A stretch of DNA of 18,283 bases from DATNBT01 sp964579765 (GTDB taxonomy: Bacteria > Acidobacteriota > Vicinamibacteria > Vicinamibacterales > CAVVIG01), in contig CAZOIK010000140.1 in NCBI GenBank assembly GCA_964579765.1, positions 1 through 18,283 on the forward strand. The letters are read 5' to 3'. The notes beneath the pieces were generated by a model, which saw nothing but the letters and a program-made list of their open reading frames with translations, searched no databases and was not told the origin of the DNA. The translations under genes and the position numbers were made by a program. The first letter of the stretch is position 1, and every line of letters starts with the position of its first letter. Positions 8,006-14,735 of the stretch are shown here, one piece after another.

Positions 8006-9184
8006 ATGCTGACGGCAGCCAGCCCCCACCCCCCGCTTCCCGGGCTGATCGGCACAACGGATGTCATGCGCTCGCTCCAGGCCGACATCACCTCTGCGTC
8101 GCGCTCGAATGCCAAGGTCCTCCTGACGGGCGAGACCGGCGTCGGTAAAGAGCTGGTGGCGCATGCCATTCACAGACAGAGCGCCCGTCAGAGCGGGCCA
8201 TTCGTCACCGTCAACTGCGCGGGCATCCCCGACTCGCTGCTCGAGTCGGAATTCTTCGGTCACGTACGCGGGAGTTTCACGGGCGCGGTGCGCGATCAGC
8301 CCGGGCTGCTGCGCCAGGCGCATCACGGCACGGTGCTGCTCGATGAAGTCGGCGAGATGAGCCTGCGGATGCAGGCGCTGCTGCTCCGGTTCCTCGAAAC
8401 GGGCGAACTCCAGACCGTCGGCGGGACCACGACGCATGCGTTGGTCGATGTCCGCGTGATCACGGCGACCAATCGCGATCTCGCGGAGGCCGTGTCCGCG
8501 CGCACATTCCGCCAGGACCTGTACTATCGCCTCAACGTCTTTCACGTCAGCATCCCGCCGCTGCGCGAGCGGCTGCCCGACGTGGCTCTGTTGTTCGATC
8601 ATTACGGCCGCCTGTTCGCCGAGCAATACAACAAGCCCCTGCCGGTCCTCTCACCGGAGGCGCTCAGTCTGCTCCTGTCACACGACTGGCCTGGCAACAT
8701 CCGTGAACTCAAGAACGTCGTCGAACGCACCGTGCTGCAGATCACCGGTCCGACCGTCGAACTGGTGCATCTGCCGGCTGATCTCGTCAATGCCGCGCGC
8801 AACGCTGCCGCGATGGCGCGCGCCGGCGACGATCGCCATGCGCTGTCGCATGACGAGCGGCTGGACGCGCTCATGCGCCGATTGGTCGTCGAGAAGGAAT
8901 CCTTCTGGACGACCGTCTATGGGATGTTCATGGCCCGCGACATCACGCGCGACGACCTGCGGTACGTCGTCGGGACCGGTTTGAAACAGACGCGCGGCAG
9001 CTATCGTCTGCTCGTGGAGCATTACAACATGGCGGCCAACGACTACCGAAGATTTCTCGCCTTCCTCAAGCAGCACGACTGCCACCTGCCGTTCCAGGGA
9101 TTCCGAGCGGCCCCACTCACGGTCCGCCCGCCGGAGACGTGGCCGTCGATGCAGGATCGAACGCCGTCGCCGCCCCACCGCTGA
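8006..9184 (+). CDS. Sigma-54-type AAA+ transcriptional activator without receiver domain
   Basis: A 392-residue bacterial enhancer-binding protein, the class that uses ATP hydrolysis to open sigma-54 RNA polymerase promoters. The AAA+ core starts almost at the N-terminus, with no receiver, GAF or PAS domain. Walker A is GETGVGKE at 42-49. The sigma-54 contact loop is GSFTGA at 89-94, a variant of the usual GAFTGA. Walker B is TVLLDE at 109-114. The arginine-finger region FRQDLYYRLNV is at 168-178 and sensor II WPGNIRELKN at 228-237. The C-terminus (about 285-367) is not a standard Fis helix-turn-helix: it reads FWTTVYGMFMARDITRDDL, then TRGSYRLLVEHYNM and DYRRFLAFLKQHDCHLPF, which may be a divergent DNA-binding fold. 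ATG 8006 is the only reasonable start before an upstream in-frame stop. Its position after dyad C suggests control by the neighbouring Crp/Fnr protein. No clear -24/-12 promoter was seen nearby. Confidence 0.9.
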   Translation: MLTAASPHPPLPGLIGTTDVMRSLQADITSASRSNAKVLLTGETGVGKELVAHAIHRQSARQSGPFVTVNCAGIPDSLLESEFFGHVRGSFTGAVRDQPGLLRQAHHGTVLLDEVGEMSLRMQALLLRFLETGELQTVGGTTTHALVDVRVITATNRDLAEAVSARTFRQDLYYRLNVFHVSIPPLRERLPDVALLFDHYGRLFAEQYNKPLPVLSPEALSLLLSHDWPGNIRELKNVVERTVLQITGPTVELVHLPADLVNAARNAAAMARAGDDRHALSHDERLDALMRRLVVEKESFWTTVYGMFMARDITRDDLRYVVGTGLKQTRGSYRLLVEHYNMAANDYRRFLAFLKQHDCHLPFQGFRAAPLTVRPPETWPSMQDRTPSPPHR

Positions 9185-9192
9185 GGCCGGTG

Positions 9193-9226
9193 AAAAAGGC
9201 CCGCCCCTCGCGACGAGGAGCGGGCC
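9193..9226 (-). terminator. Rho-independent terminator of the TonB-dependent receptor gene
   Basis: On the minus strand a GC-rich hairpin (outer arms GGCCCGC, then a 5-bp inner stem CCTCG/CGAGG with one mismatch between, loop of three) is followed directly by TTTTT. It begins 22 bp after the receptor stop codon. The plus-strand side has no T-run, so it should not stop transcripts of the convergent activator gene efficiently. Confidence 0.8.
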
Positions 9227-9248
9227 CGCAGAACGAACGGCGAACGAA

Positions 9249-12200
9249 TCAGAAGTCGAACTGCCCGCTGATCTTGAAGAACCGCGCTGACATGATCGAG
9301 AGCGGATTGAGATACGTCGATGTCGGTCCCGGCGCCGTGTAGTTGCGCTGGTACACCTCGGTCGTGTTCGAGTTGAACAGGTTATAGACGTCCAGGTTGA
9401 TCTGCGTCCTGGTCGTGCCGTGTTTGAAGATCTTGCCCAGCCGCAGGTCCACCGAGTTCAGCCGATCGCCGTACAGCGTGCCCGGCTGGACGATGTTGAA
9501 GAACTCGACCGCCTGGCCGCTGCCGAATGCCCGGTTCAACTTCAGACTCGGATCGACGAGGCCAATCGCCGGGATGTTGAGCGCGAGCGCCTGGCCGCCG
9601 AGGCTCTGGCTCTGGATGGACGGGAACTCGTTGCCCGCAAACGGCAGGCTGCGGAACGTCCCGCTGATCAGCACGTCAACCCGCGGTACGGTGTACGTCG
9701 CCAGCCCCTTCACGTTCGTCTGCCAGCCCGACTCGCGGTGGCAGAACTGCTGCGGCCACTGCCCGAGTCCGCCAAGGAACGTGTCGAGGAAGCCGCCCGT
9801 GCCGCCCCAAGGCCCGAAGATGTAGTACTCGGGATGCTGCGACACCACGCCGCAGGAGTCCTCGATGTCGTTGCCGCTGCTCGTGCCGCCCTGCAGCGTG
9901 AGCGCGCTCAGACGCGCGTTCACCGAGAAATCGACGCCGTTGAACTTGTTGTAGGCGCCGCCGACGTTGTCGGAGAACGTCAGGAAATTGTCGGGCGTCC
10001 GCGTGTAGGCGCCCGGGTTGATGTCCTGGAACGTCAGGTTGTAGCCGCCGCCGCCCGGCAGCCGCGGATCGGACGGCACGGCGTAGGTGAACGGCGTGAA
10101 GTCGGCCGGCGTCCACGCGCGATTGACCTCCGCCGTCAGGTTGCCCCAGCTCCGGCGGTAGTAATCGACTTCAGCCGAGACTCTCGGCGCGAGCTGCTGC
10201 GTCACGCCGACGTTGAAATCCCAGCTGTACTCCCGTGAGTTCCACCCGTTGGTCAGCGCCGGATCCGTGGTGAGCGGCGAGGTCGTCTTCAGGAATGACG
10301 GGTTCCCCGGGCCGCACTCGCCGTTCGCCGCCGGGTTCAGCAGGTTGCAGTTGACGACGAAGTCGCCGTTCGCGTCGCTCCACGGTCTGTTCTGATCCTG
10401 GCTGACGAAATGGCCAAGCCCGGCCGGGCTGTAGTTTGCCCATTCGTCCACCGTGTTGAACGTCGTCACGTACCGGCCCAGGAAGGCTTTGACGGCCGTC
10501 TTGCCGTCGCCGAACACGTCGTAGGACGCGCCGAACCGCGGCATGAGGTCTTTCTGGCTGAGCGGGCCGTCCTGCGCCGGAAAGATGATGGCGTTCGGGA
10601 GGAACACGTTCGGTCCCATCGACTGCTGCGGAAAGTAGTCGCCAAGGTGCTCGAAGCGCAGGCCGCCCTGGAGCGACAGGCGCTTGAGCGTCCAGCGATC
10701 CTGCGCGTACAGCGCCACCATGAACTGATGCTGCTCCTGGTGGGCGTTCTGATCGCCGTTGACCGTCACCGCGCTCGGGGCGCCGTTCGTGAACTGATAG
10801 GCGAGCTGGGTGTTGTTGTAGAAGTTGACCGGGTAATCCGCAATGTTCTGGTGGAGGCGGAACCCGAACTTCGTCGAGTGCGAGCCGGTGATGTACGACG
10901 CGGATCCCTGGACGATGTTCGTGTAGCCCTTGTGCCCCGACCAGTTCTCGGCGCGGTAGTTGAGATTCGGGATGATGCCGGCCGTCTCCGTCACCGGAAT
11001 CATCGTCGTGTCGTACGCGTTCTTCTGACGGCTGCCCCACCAGAAGTACGGACCGATCTGCGCATCCATGTCGAGCAGCAGGCGCGAGGTCACCGGCGAC
11101 TGCCAGCTCACCTGCGTCATCATGCTCGGGTGGTTCTCGTTGGTCGTGTACGCCTCAGGCGAGCGGATCGACGCGCCGAACCCGAGCCCGGTGCCGTCGC
11201 CGCCGCCGGTGCAGCCGATGCACGAGTACTGCACGCTGTTCCAGAAGTTGATCTTGTTGCGCGGGGTCGCCTGCCAGGTCACGCGCGCGTTCGACTGCTT
11301 CCACACGCCGTCGGTGACGGCCTGCTGGCCGTAGTCCGGCGCGTACGTCCACGTGTTCGGGTTGCCCGCGTTCTTGTTGACCCACATGCTGGCGACGTTC
11401 TGATCGCTCAACTGGTAGCGGTAGGTGAAAAAGAACCACAGCCGATCGCGAACGATCGGGCCGCCCAGCGAGGGGTTGACCTCCCAGAGCTTCTGGATCC
11501 CGTTCGTCGCCGTCAGTCCCTTCGCCTGTACGTCGGGGGTGAGGTTGTTGCCCTGCAGCGCGTTCCCCGTGCCGCTCATGAAGTACGTGCCGGCGAACCG
11601 GTTGCCGCCCTGCTTGGTGATGATGTTCATCTGCGGGCCGCCGGTGGTCGCCTCGCCCAGGCCGCCGCTCAGGCTGAACACGACTTCCTGCGCGTTGCCG
11701 ACCTCAGGCACGTAGCCCGACACGCCCATGCCCTGATAGCCGCCGTTCATGCCGTCCACGAGCACCTGGCCCTCGTTGCGTCGTCCGCCGTGGATCTGGA
11801 AGACGCTGTAGAGCGCGGGGTTCGATCCTTCGAAGTCGTTCTGCTGGACGTTGATCGCCGGGATGAGATGGGTGAACGCCGAGTACTGTCGCGAGGACGG
11901 AATCTCGGTGACCGTCTGTCCGCTGAGCACCTCTTCGTTGCGCGTGCTCGTGACGTCAACCGTCGGCGCTTCGCCGGTGACCACGATCGTCTCGGCCACG
12001 CCGCCGACTTTCATGTCGGCGTTCACGGTGGCGACGAAGCTGCCGGTCAGCTGGATGCCTTCACGCTTGATCGTGCTGAATCCGGCCAGCGTGAACGTCA
12101 CCGTATACGTGCCCGGCCGCAGGTCTTCGATGGCGAACTGACCCGCGCCGTTCGTCACGACGGTGCGCGTCTTCTCGATGAGCGCGGGGCTCGCCGCTTC

Positions 12201-12338
12201 AACGGTGACGCCGGGCAGGACCGCCCCCGACGCGTCCTTGGCGGTGCCGACGATGGACGCCGACGTCTGGGCAAGTGCCATACCTGGCAGGAGCACGAGG
12301 GACACGACGAGAACGACCGCCTTCACACATCTGGGCAT
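9249..12338 (-). CDS. TonB-dependent receptor, Oar-like, with carboxypeptidase regulatory-like domain
   Basis: A 1029-residue outer-membrane transporter. ATG 12338 is chosen because TGGAGG lies just upstream; the frame also extends to ATG 12383, but that would place 15 residues before the signal peptide. Signal peptide: MPRCVKAVVLVVSLVLLPGMALAQ. A carboxypeptidase-regulatory-like beta-sandwich follows (about residues 26-110, ASIVGTAKDASGAVLPGVTV). The plug domain runs from about 115 to 260 (VLVDGMNGG, then GPQMNIITKQGGNRFAGTYF). The rest is a large beta-barrel ending in FKISGQFDF, with the terminal Phe typical of BAM substrates. Cysteines occur in pairs in likely extracellular loops, including C373/C376. 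Such receptors import large or scarce ligands with TonB energy; the ligand cannot be inferred. The gene has its own promoter candidate and terminator, so it is probably monocistronic. Confidence 0.93.
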   Translation of the reverse strand: MPRCVKAVVLVVSLVLLPGMALAQTSASIVGTAKDASGAVLPGVTVEAASPALIEKTRTVVTNGAGQFAIEDLRPGTYTVTFTLAGFSTIKREGIQLTGSFVATVNADMKVGGVAETIVVTGEAPTVDVTSTRNEEVLSGQTVTEIPSSRQYSAFTHLIPAINVQQNDFEGSNPALYSVFQIHGGRRNEGQVLVDGMNGGYQGMGVSGYVPEVGNAQEVVFSLSGGLGEATTGGPQMNIITKQGGNRFAGTYFMSGTGNALQGNNLTPDVQAKGLTATNGIQKLWEVNPSLGGPIVRDRLWFFFTYRYQLSDQNVASMWVNKNAGNPNTWTYAPDYGQQAVTDGVWKQSNARVTWQATPRNKINFWNSVQYSCIGCTGGGDGTGLGFGASIRSPEAYTTNENHPSMMTQVSWQSPVTSRLLLDMDAQIGPYFWWGSRQKNAYDTTMIPVTETAGIIPNLNYRAENWSGHKGYTNIVQGSASYITGSHSTKFGFRLHQNIADYPVNFYNNTQLAYQFTNGAPSAVTVNGDQNAHQEQHQFMVALYAQDRWTLKRLSLQGGLRFEHLGDYFPQQSMGPNVFLPNAIIFPAQDGPLSQKDLMPRFGASYDVFGDGKTAVKAFLGRYVTTFNTVDEWANYSPAGLGHFVSQDQNRPWSDANGDFVVNCNLLNPAANGECGPGNPSFLKTTSPLTTDPALTNGWNSREYSWDFNVGVTQQLAPRVSAEVDYYRRSWGNLTAEVNRAWTPADFTPFTYAVPSDPRLPGGGGYNLTFQDINPGAYTRTPDNFLTFSDNVGGAYNKFNGVDFSVNARLSALTLQGGTSSGNDIEDSCGVVSQHPEYYIFGPWGGTGGFLDTFLGGLGQWPQQFCHRESGWQTNVKGLATYTVPRVDVLISGTFRSLPFAGNEFPSIQSQSLGGQALALNIPAIGLVDPSLKLNRAFGSGQAVEFFNIVQPGTLYGDRLNSVDLRLGKIFKHGTTRTQINLDVYNLFNSNTTEVYQRNYTAPGPTSTYLNPLSIMSARFFKISGQFDF

Positions 12339-12407
12339 AGTGGCCTCCACGCGCCCGAAGGCACGCGCTGTCCGAGTGTTCACCCTCAGGGAACAGTAAA
12401 CGGCGTG

Positions 12408-12435
12408 ACTATACCGATCCGGAATAGAGATGCAA
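12408..12435 (-). promoter_or_regulatory. Candidate promoter of the TonB-dependent receptor gene
   Basis: On the minus strand TTGCAT (12435-12430) is followed after 16 bp by TATAGT (12413-12408), the latter five of six to TATAAT. The predicted start lies near 12401, giving a leader of about 60 bases before ATG 12338. The same TTGCAT-N16-TATA arrangement occurs at 17597-17624. Confidence 0.55.
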
Positions 12436-12438
12436 CAC

Positions 12439-12477
12439 GGAAATTCCTGGGCTGACGACGATTTCCGCCGGGAAATC
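12439..12477. promoter_or_regulatory. Clustered GGAAAT/ATTTCC inverted repeats upstream of the receptor promoter
   Basis: Within 39 bp there is a GGAAATTCC palindrome (12439-12447) and a perfect 7-bp inverted repeat GATTTCC-GCCG-GGAAATC (12460-12477). Two GGAAAT copies are 32 bp apart, about three helical turns, directly upstream of the -35. This may be an operator. The hairpin lies 50 bp after the flavoprotein stop codon and could instead aid termination, but it has no T-run. Confidence 0.4.
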
Positions 12478-12527
12478 CAACAAAGGCGAGGTGGTTCGGA
12501 CTGCCGCTGGCGCGGCGTAAGGGAATG

Positions 12528-13700
12528 CTAATGAGCCGGGTCGGCCAGGTCGAGGAACAGCCACCGCTTCCCGTCGGCGAGGCCGGCCAGCTCGCGGCCG
12601 GCGGCGCGGAACATCGGCGGCGCCGACGTGATGTGCTGGGTGCCGGTCTGCATGTCGCGGAACAGGCGCTGCAGCGTGCCGGCGCGCATCGCGAGCGTGC
12701 CGGCGCTCCGGTAGACGAAATCCGCGACGTCCTTGCAGCTCCACGTGACGTGGCCCATCGCGAGCCGGATCATCGTGTGCTGCCTGGTCGTCAACGCGTC
12801 GCCACGGTCCATCGCGTCTTTCACGCTCGTCCAGGCGTCGTACACGAGCGCACGCGCCGCCCGGTAGGTGGCTTCCGCCCTGGCATACTGCTCGTGAAAC
12901 GCCTCGCTCGACGCCTGCGTGCCCGATCGGCCGATGCCGCCGCGCACCTTGGCGGCGAGTTCGTCGAGCATCCGCCGCCCGATGCCGCAGGCCCACGCCG
13001 AGTGACAGATCGCCGCGAACCCGATGATGCCGATGCGGTACAGATCGCCGCCCTGCTTCGGCGTCTCGGTCACGGCGAAATGCGTGTACGCCTCCGGCAC
13101 GAACACGTCGTCGATTGTGTAGTCGATGCTGCCCGTCGCGCGCAGCCCGAGCACGTCCCAGTTGTCGATGAAGGTCGCCTGCGACACGGGCAGGACGAAG
13201 ATGCGCGGCTCGTTGGTCCCCTGGATGACACCGAGCGTGTGGATGTGCGTCGCGTGCTTGATGCCGGACGCGAAGCTCCAGGATCCGCTCAGACGGAAGC
13301 CGCCGGCGACAGGCACCGCCGTGCCCGGCCGCGTGCCCTGGCCGGCGATGACCGGAAGCCGATCCCCGCCGAAGAGCTGCGCGACGGCCTCCGGATCCAG
13401 ATACGCCGCGCCCGTGCCGATCGCCAGTGCCGCCGCCATCAACACCCAGCCGGCGGACGGATCGCCATACGCGACGTTCTCGATCACCTGCAGCGACGAC
13501 ACCACGTCGAGCTCGCTGCCGCCCTTCACCGCCCGCGGCACCCAGATGCCGAAGAGCCCCTCGGCGTGCAGCGCATCGACGACGGGAGCTGACAGCTGTC
13601 CCTTCTTGTCGGCGTCGGCGGCGAACCGATCGGCAATCGTCGCCACCGCCTTCGCACGCGCGGCGTGGTCGGCGGTCGTCGTCACGTCAACGGGGTTCAT
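12528..13700 (-). CDS. Acyl-CoA dehydrogenase-fold flavoprotein, HsaA-like monooxygenase type
   Basis: A 390-residue cytoplasmic flavoprotein. The N-terminal helical domain (about 1-110) has the family segment GLFGIWVPRAVKGGSEL. The central beta-barrel (about 115-215) includes GSWSFASGIKHATHI (139-153) and DVLGLRATGSIDYTIDDVFVP (182-202). The C-terminal helical bundle (about 225-390) ends with FRDMQTGTQHITSAP (347-361). These features fit the acyl-CoA dehydrogenase type 2 C-terminal group, which includes the oxygenase component of two-component flavin monooxygenases such as HsaA. A true acyl-CoA dehydrogenase role cannot be excluded; I did not identify the catalytic Glu of that reaction. The usual flavin reductase partner is not in the window. 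ATG 13700 has GAGGG six bases upstream. The gene starts 22 bp after the hydrolase stop, suggesting co-transcription. Confidence 0.82.
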   Translation of the reverse strand: MNPVDVTTTADHAARAKAVATIADRFAADADKKGQLSAPVVDALHAEGLFGIWVPRAVKGGSELDVVSSLQVIENVAYGDPSAGWVLMAAALAIGTGAAYLDPEAVAQLFGGDRLPVIAGQGTRPGTAVPVAGGFRLSGSWSFASGIKHATHIHTLGVIQGTNEPRIFVLPVSQATFIDNWDVLGLRATGSIDYTIDDVFVPEAYTHFAVTETPKQGGDLYRIGIIGFAAICHSAWACGIGRRMLDELAAKVRGGIGRSGTQASSEAFHEQYARAEATYRAARALVYDAWTSVKDAMDRGDALTTRQHTMIRLAMGHVTWSCKDVADFVYRSAGTLAMRAGTLQRLFRDMQTGTQHITSAPPMFRAAGRELAGLADGKRWLFLDLADPAH

Positions 13701-13713
13701 GGATCGCCCTCAC

Positions 13714-13733
13714 GGCAGGCCTTCAGGCCTGCC
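13714..13733. repeat. Perfect 8-bp palindrome with TTCA loop, overlapping the hydrolase stop codon
   Basis: GGCAGGCC-TTCA-GGCCTGCC forms a perfect hairpin. On the minus strand the loop reads TGAA and its TGA is the hydrolase stop codon. The hairpin ends two bases before the GAGGG ribosome binding site of the flavoprotein gene. In architecture it resembles the palindrome at 14717-14734. It is likely a member of a dispersed intergenic repeat family. Confidence 0.7.
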
Positions 13734-14694
13734 CCACCTGGGCCGGATGCAGCGCCGCGCGGAGGCGGCCGGCGACGAACGATCGCGCCTCGTCGCCCGC
13801 TGGAATCACGGACGCAAACGACAGGAACACGTGGATCGCGCCCTCGTAACACCGGTATTCCACCGGCACGCCGGCAGCCGCGAGGCGATCCGCGTACGCG
13901 CGCCCTTCGTCGCGGAGCGGATCACATCCGGCCGTGAGCACGAGCGCCGGAGGCAGCCCGCGCAGATCGGCGGCGCGCAGCGGGGACGCGCGCGGATCGC
14001 GCACCTCCGTCGCGGCGTCGTTCAGATAGAGCGACGTGAACCAGGCCATGTCGCGCGTGGACAGAAAGTACTCGCCGCCGCCGAACTCGCGCCGCGACGG
14101 AAACTCCGCCTCGGCCGCACCGAGCTCGACGTTGGGGTAGACGAGCGCCTGGAACGCGACCGCCGGCCCGCGTCTGTCGCGCGCGAGCTGGCAGACGACC
14201 GCGGCGAGGTTGCCTCCGGCGCTGTCGCCCGTGACCGCGATCCGCGTCGGATCGCCGCCGAGTTCCCCCGCGTGCTCCGCCACCCAACAGAGCGCGGCGT
14301 AGCTGTCGTCAACGGCCGCCGGAAACTTGTGCTCGGGCGCGAGCCGATAGTCCACGCTGACGACGATCGCGTCGGCGTGACGGCAGTAGTGCCGCGCCAG
14401 CGCGTCGTGCGTGTCGAGATCGCACAGGACGAATCCGCCGCCGTGGAATTGCAGCACGAGCGGCAGCGGCGCGGCGCTCGGCCGCGGCCAATACGTGCGG
14501 ATGCCGACGCCGCCGGCGGGCGTCGGAATCGTTCGATCTTCGACGCGGTGGACGGGAGCGAGCGGACCGGCGATCTGCAGGCTGGATGCCCGGGTGCCGG
14601 CGCGCGCCGCGTGGACGCCCTGCTCGTCGAGCGGCGGCCGACCGGCCGCGGCCAGCATCTTCAAGAAGGCGTCGGTCGGTTGATCAGGGCGCAT
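13723..14694 (-). CDS. Alpha/beta hydrolase, hormone-sensitive-lipase family esterase
   Basis: A 323-residue serine hydrolase of the HSL (bacterial type IV) esterase group, which cleaves short-chain esters. Visible motifs are the oxyanion-hole HGGGF at 84-88, DYRLAPEHKFPAAVDD at 115-130, the nucleophile elbow GDSAGG at 156-161 (Ser158), the acid in CDPLRDEG (probably Asp258) and the catalytic His288 in YEGAIHVF. All catalytic residues are present and the length is normal. No signal peptide, so cytoplasmic. ATG 14694 has GAGG seven bases upstream. Its last residues, VGQA, and the stop codon are encoded by the palindromic repeat at 13714-13733. It starts 41 bp after the PQQ gene stop and lies directly upstream of the flavoprotein gene, in a probable operon. 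Confidence 0.92.
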   Translation of the reverse strand: MRPDQPTDAFLKMLAAAGRPPLDEQGVHAARAGTRASSLQIAGPLAPVHRVEDRTIPTPAGGVGIRTYWPRPSAAPLPLVLQFHGGGFVLCDLDTHDALARHYCRHADAIVVSVDYRLAPEHKFPAAVDDSYAALCWVAEHAGELGGDPTRIAVTGDSAGGNLAAVVCQLARDRRGPAVAFQALVYPNVELGAAEAEFPSRREFGGGEYFLSTRDMAWFTSLYLNDAATEVRDPRASPLRAADLRGLPPALVLTAGCDPLRDEGRAYADRLAAAGVPVEYRCYEGAIHVFLSFASVIPAGDEARSFVAGRLRAALHPAQVGQA

Positions 14695-14716
14695 CGTTCA
14701 CCCTCGCGTGGAGATC

Positions 14717-14734
14717 GTCCGCCTGAAGGCGGAC
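14717..14734. repeat. Perfect 7-bp palindrome with TGAA loop, one base after the PQQ gene stop
   Basis: GTCCGCC-TGAA-GGCGGAC forms a perfect hairpin directly downstream of the PQQ-protein stop (14736-14738) and upstream of the hydrolase start. With the following ACTACT it translates on the plus strand as VRLKADTT. Similar VRLKPDTT strings appear at the ends of many predicted acidobacterial proteins (my recollection, not checked), which suggests a dispersed repeat. No T-run follows, so it is a poor intrinsic terminator. Confidence 0.65.
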
Positions 14735-14735
14735 A

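Noticed and set aside
7176..8057. Minus-strand 293-codon frame across the Crp/Fnr gene and the following gap
   Set aside because: Antisense to a clear Crp/Fnr protein and no family signature. It would also place coding sequence over two conserved dyads.
9193..9226. Bidirectional terminator for the convergent activator gene
   Set aside because: The T-run is present only on the minus-strand side.
10410..12455. Plus-strand 681-codon frame opposite the TonB receptor
   Set aside because: Arg/His/Val-rich shadow without a signal peptide or domain; the receptor frame explains the region.
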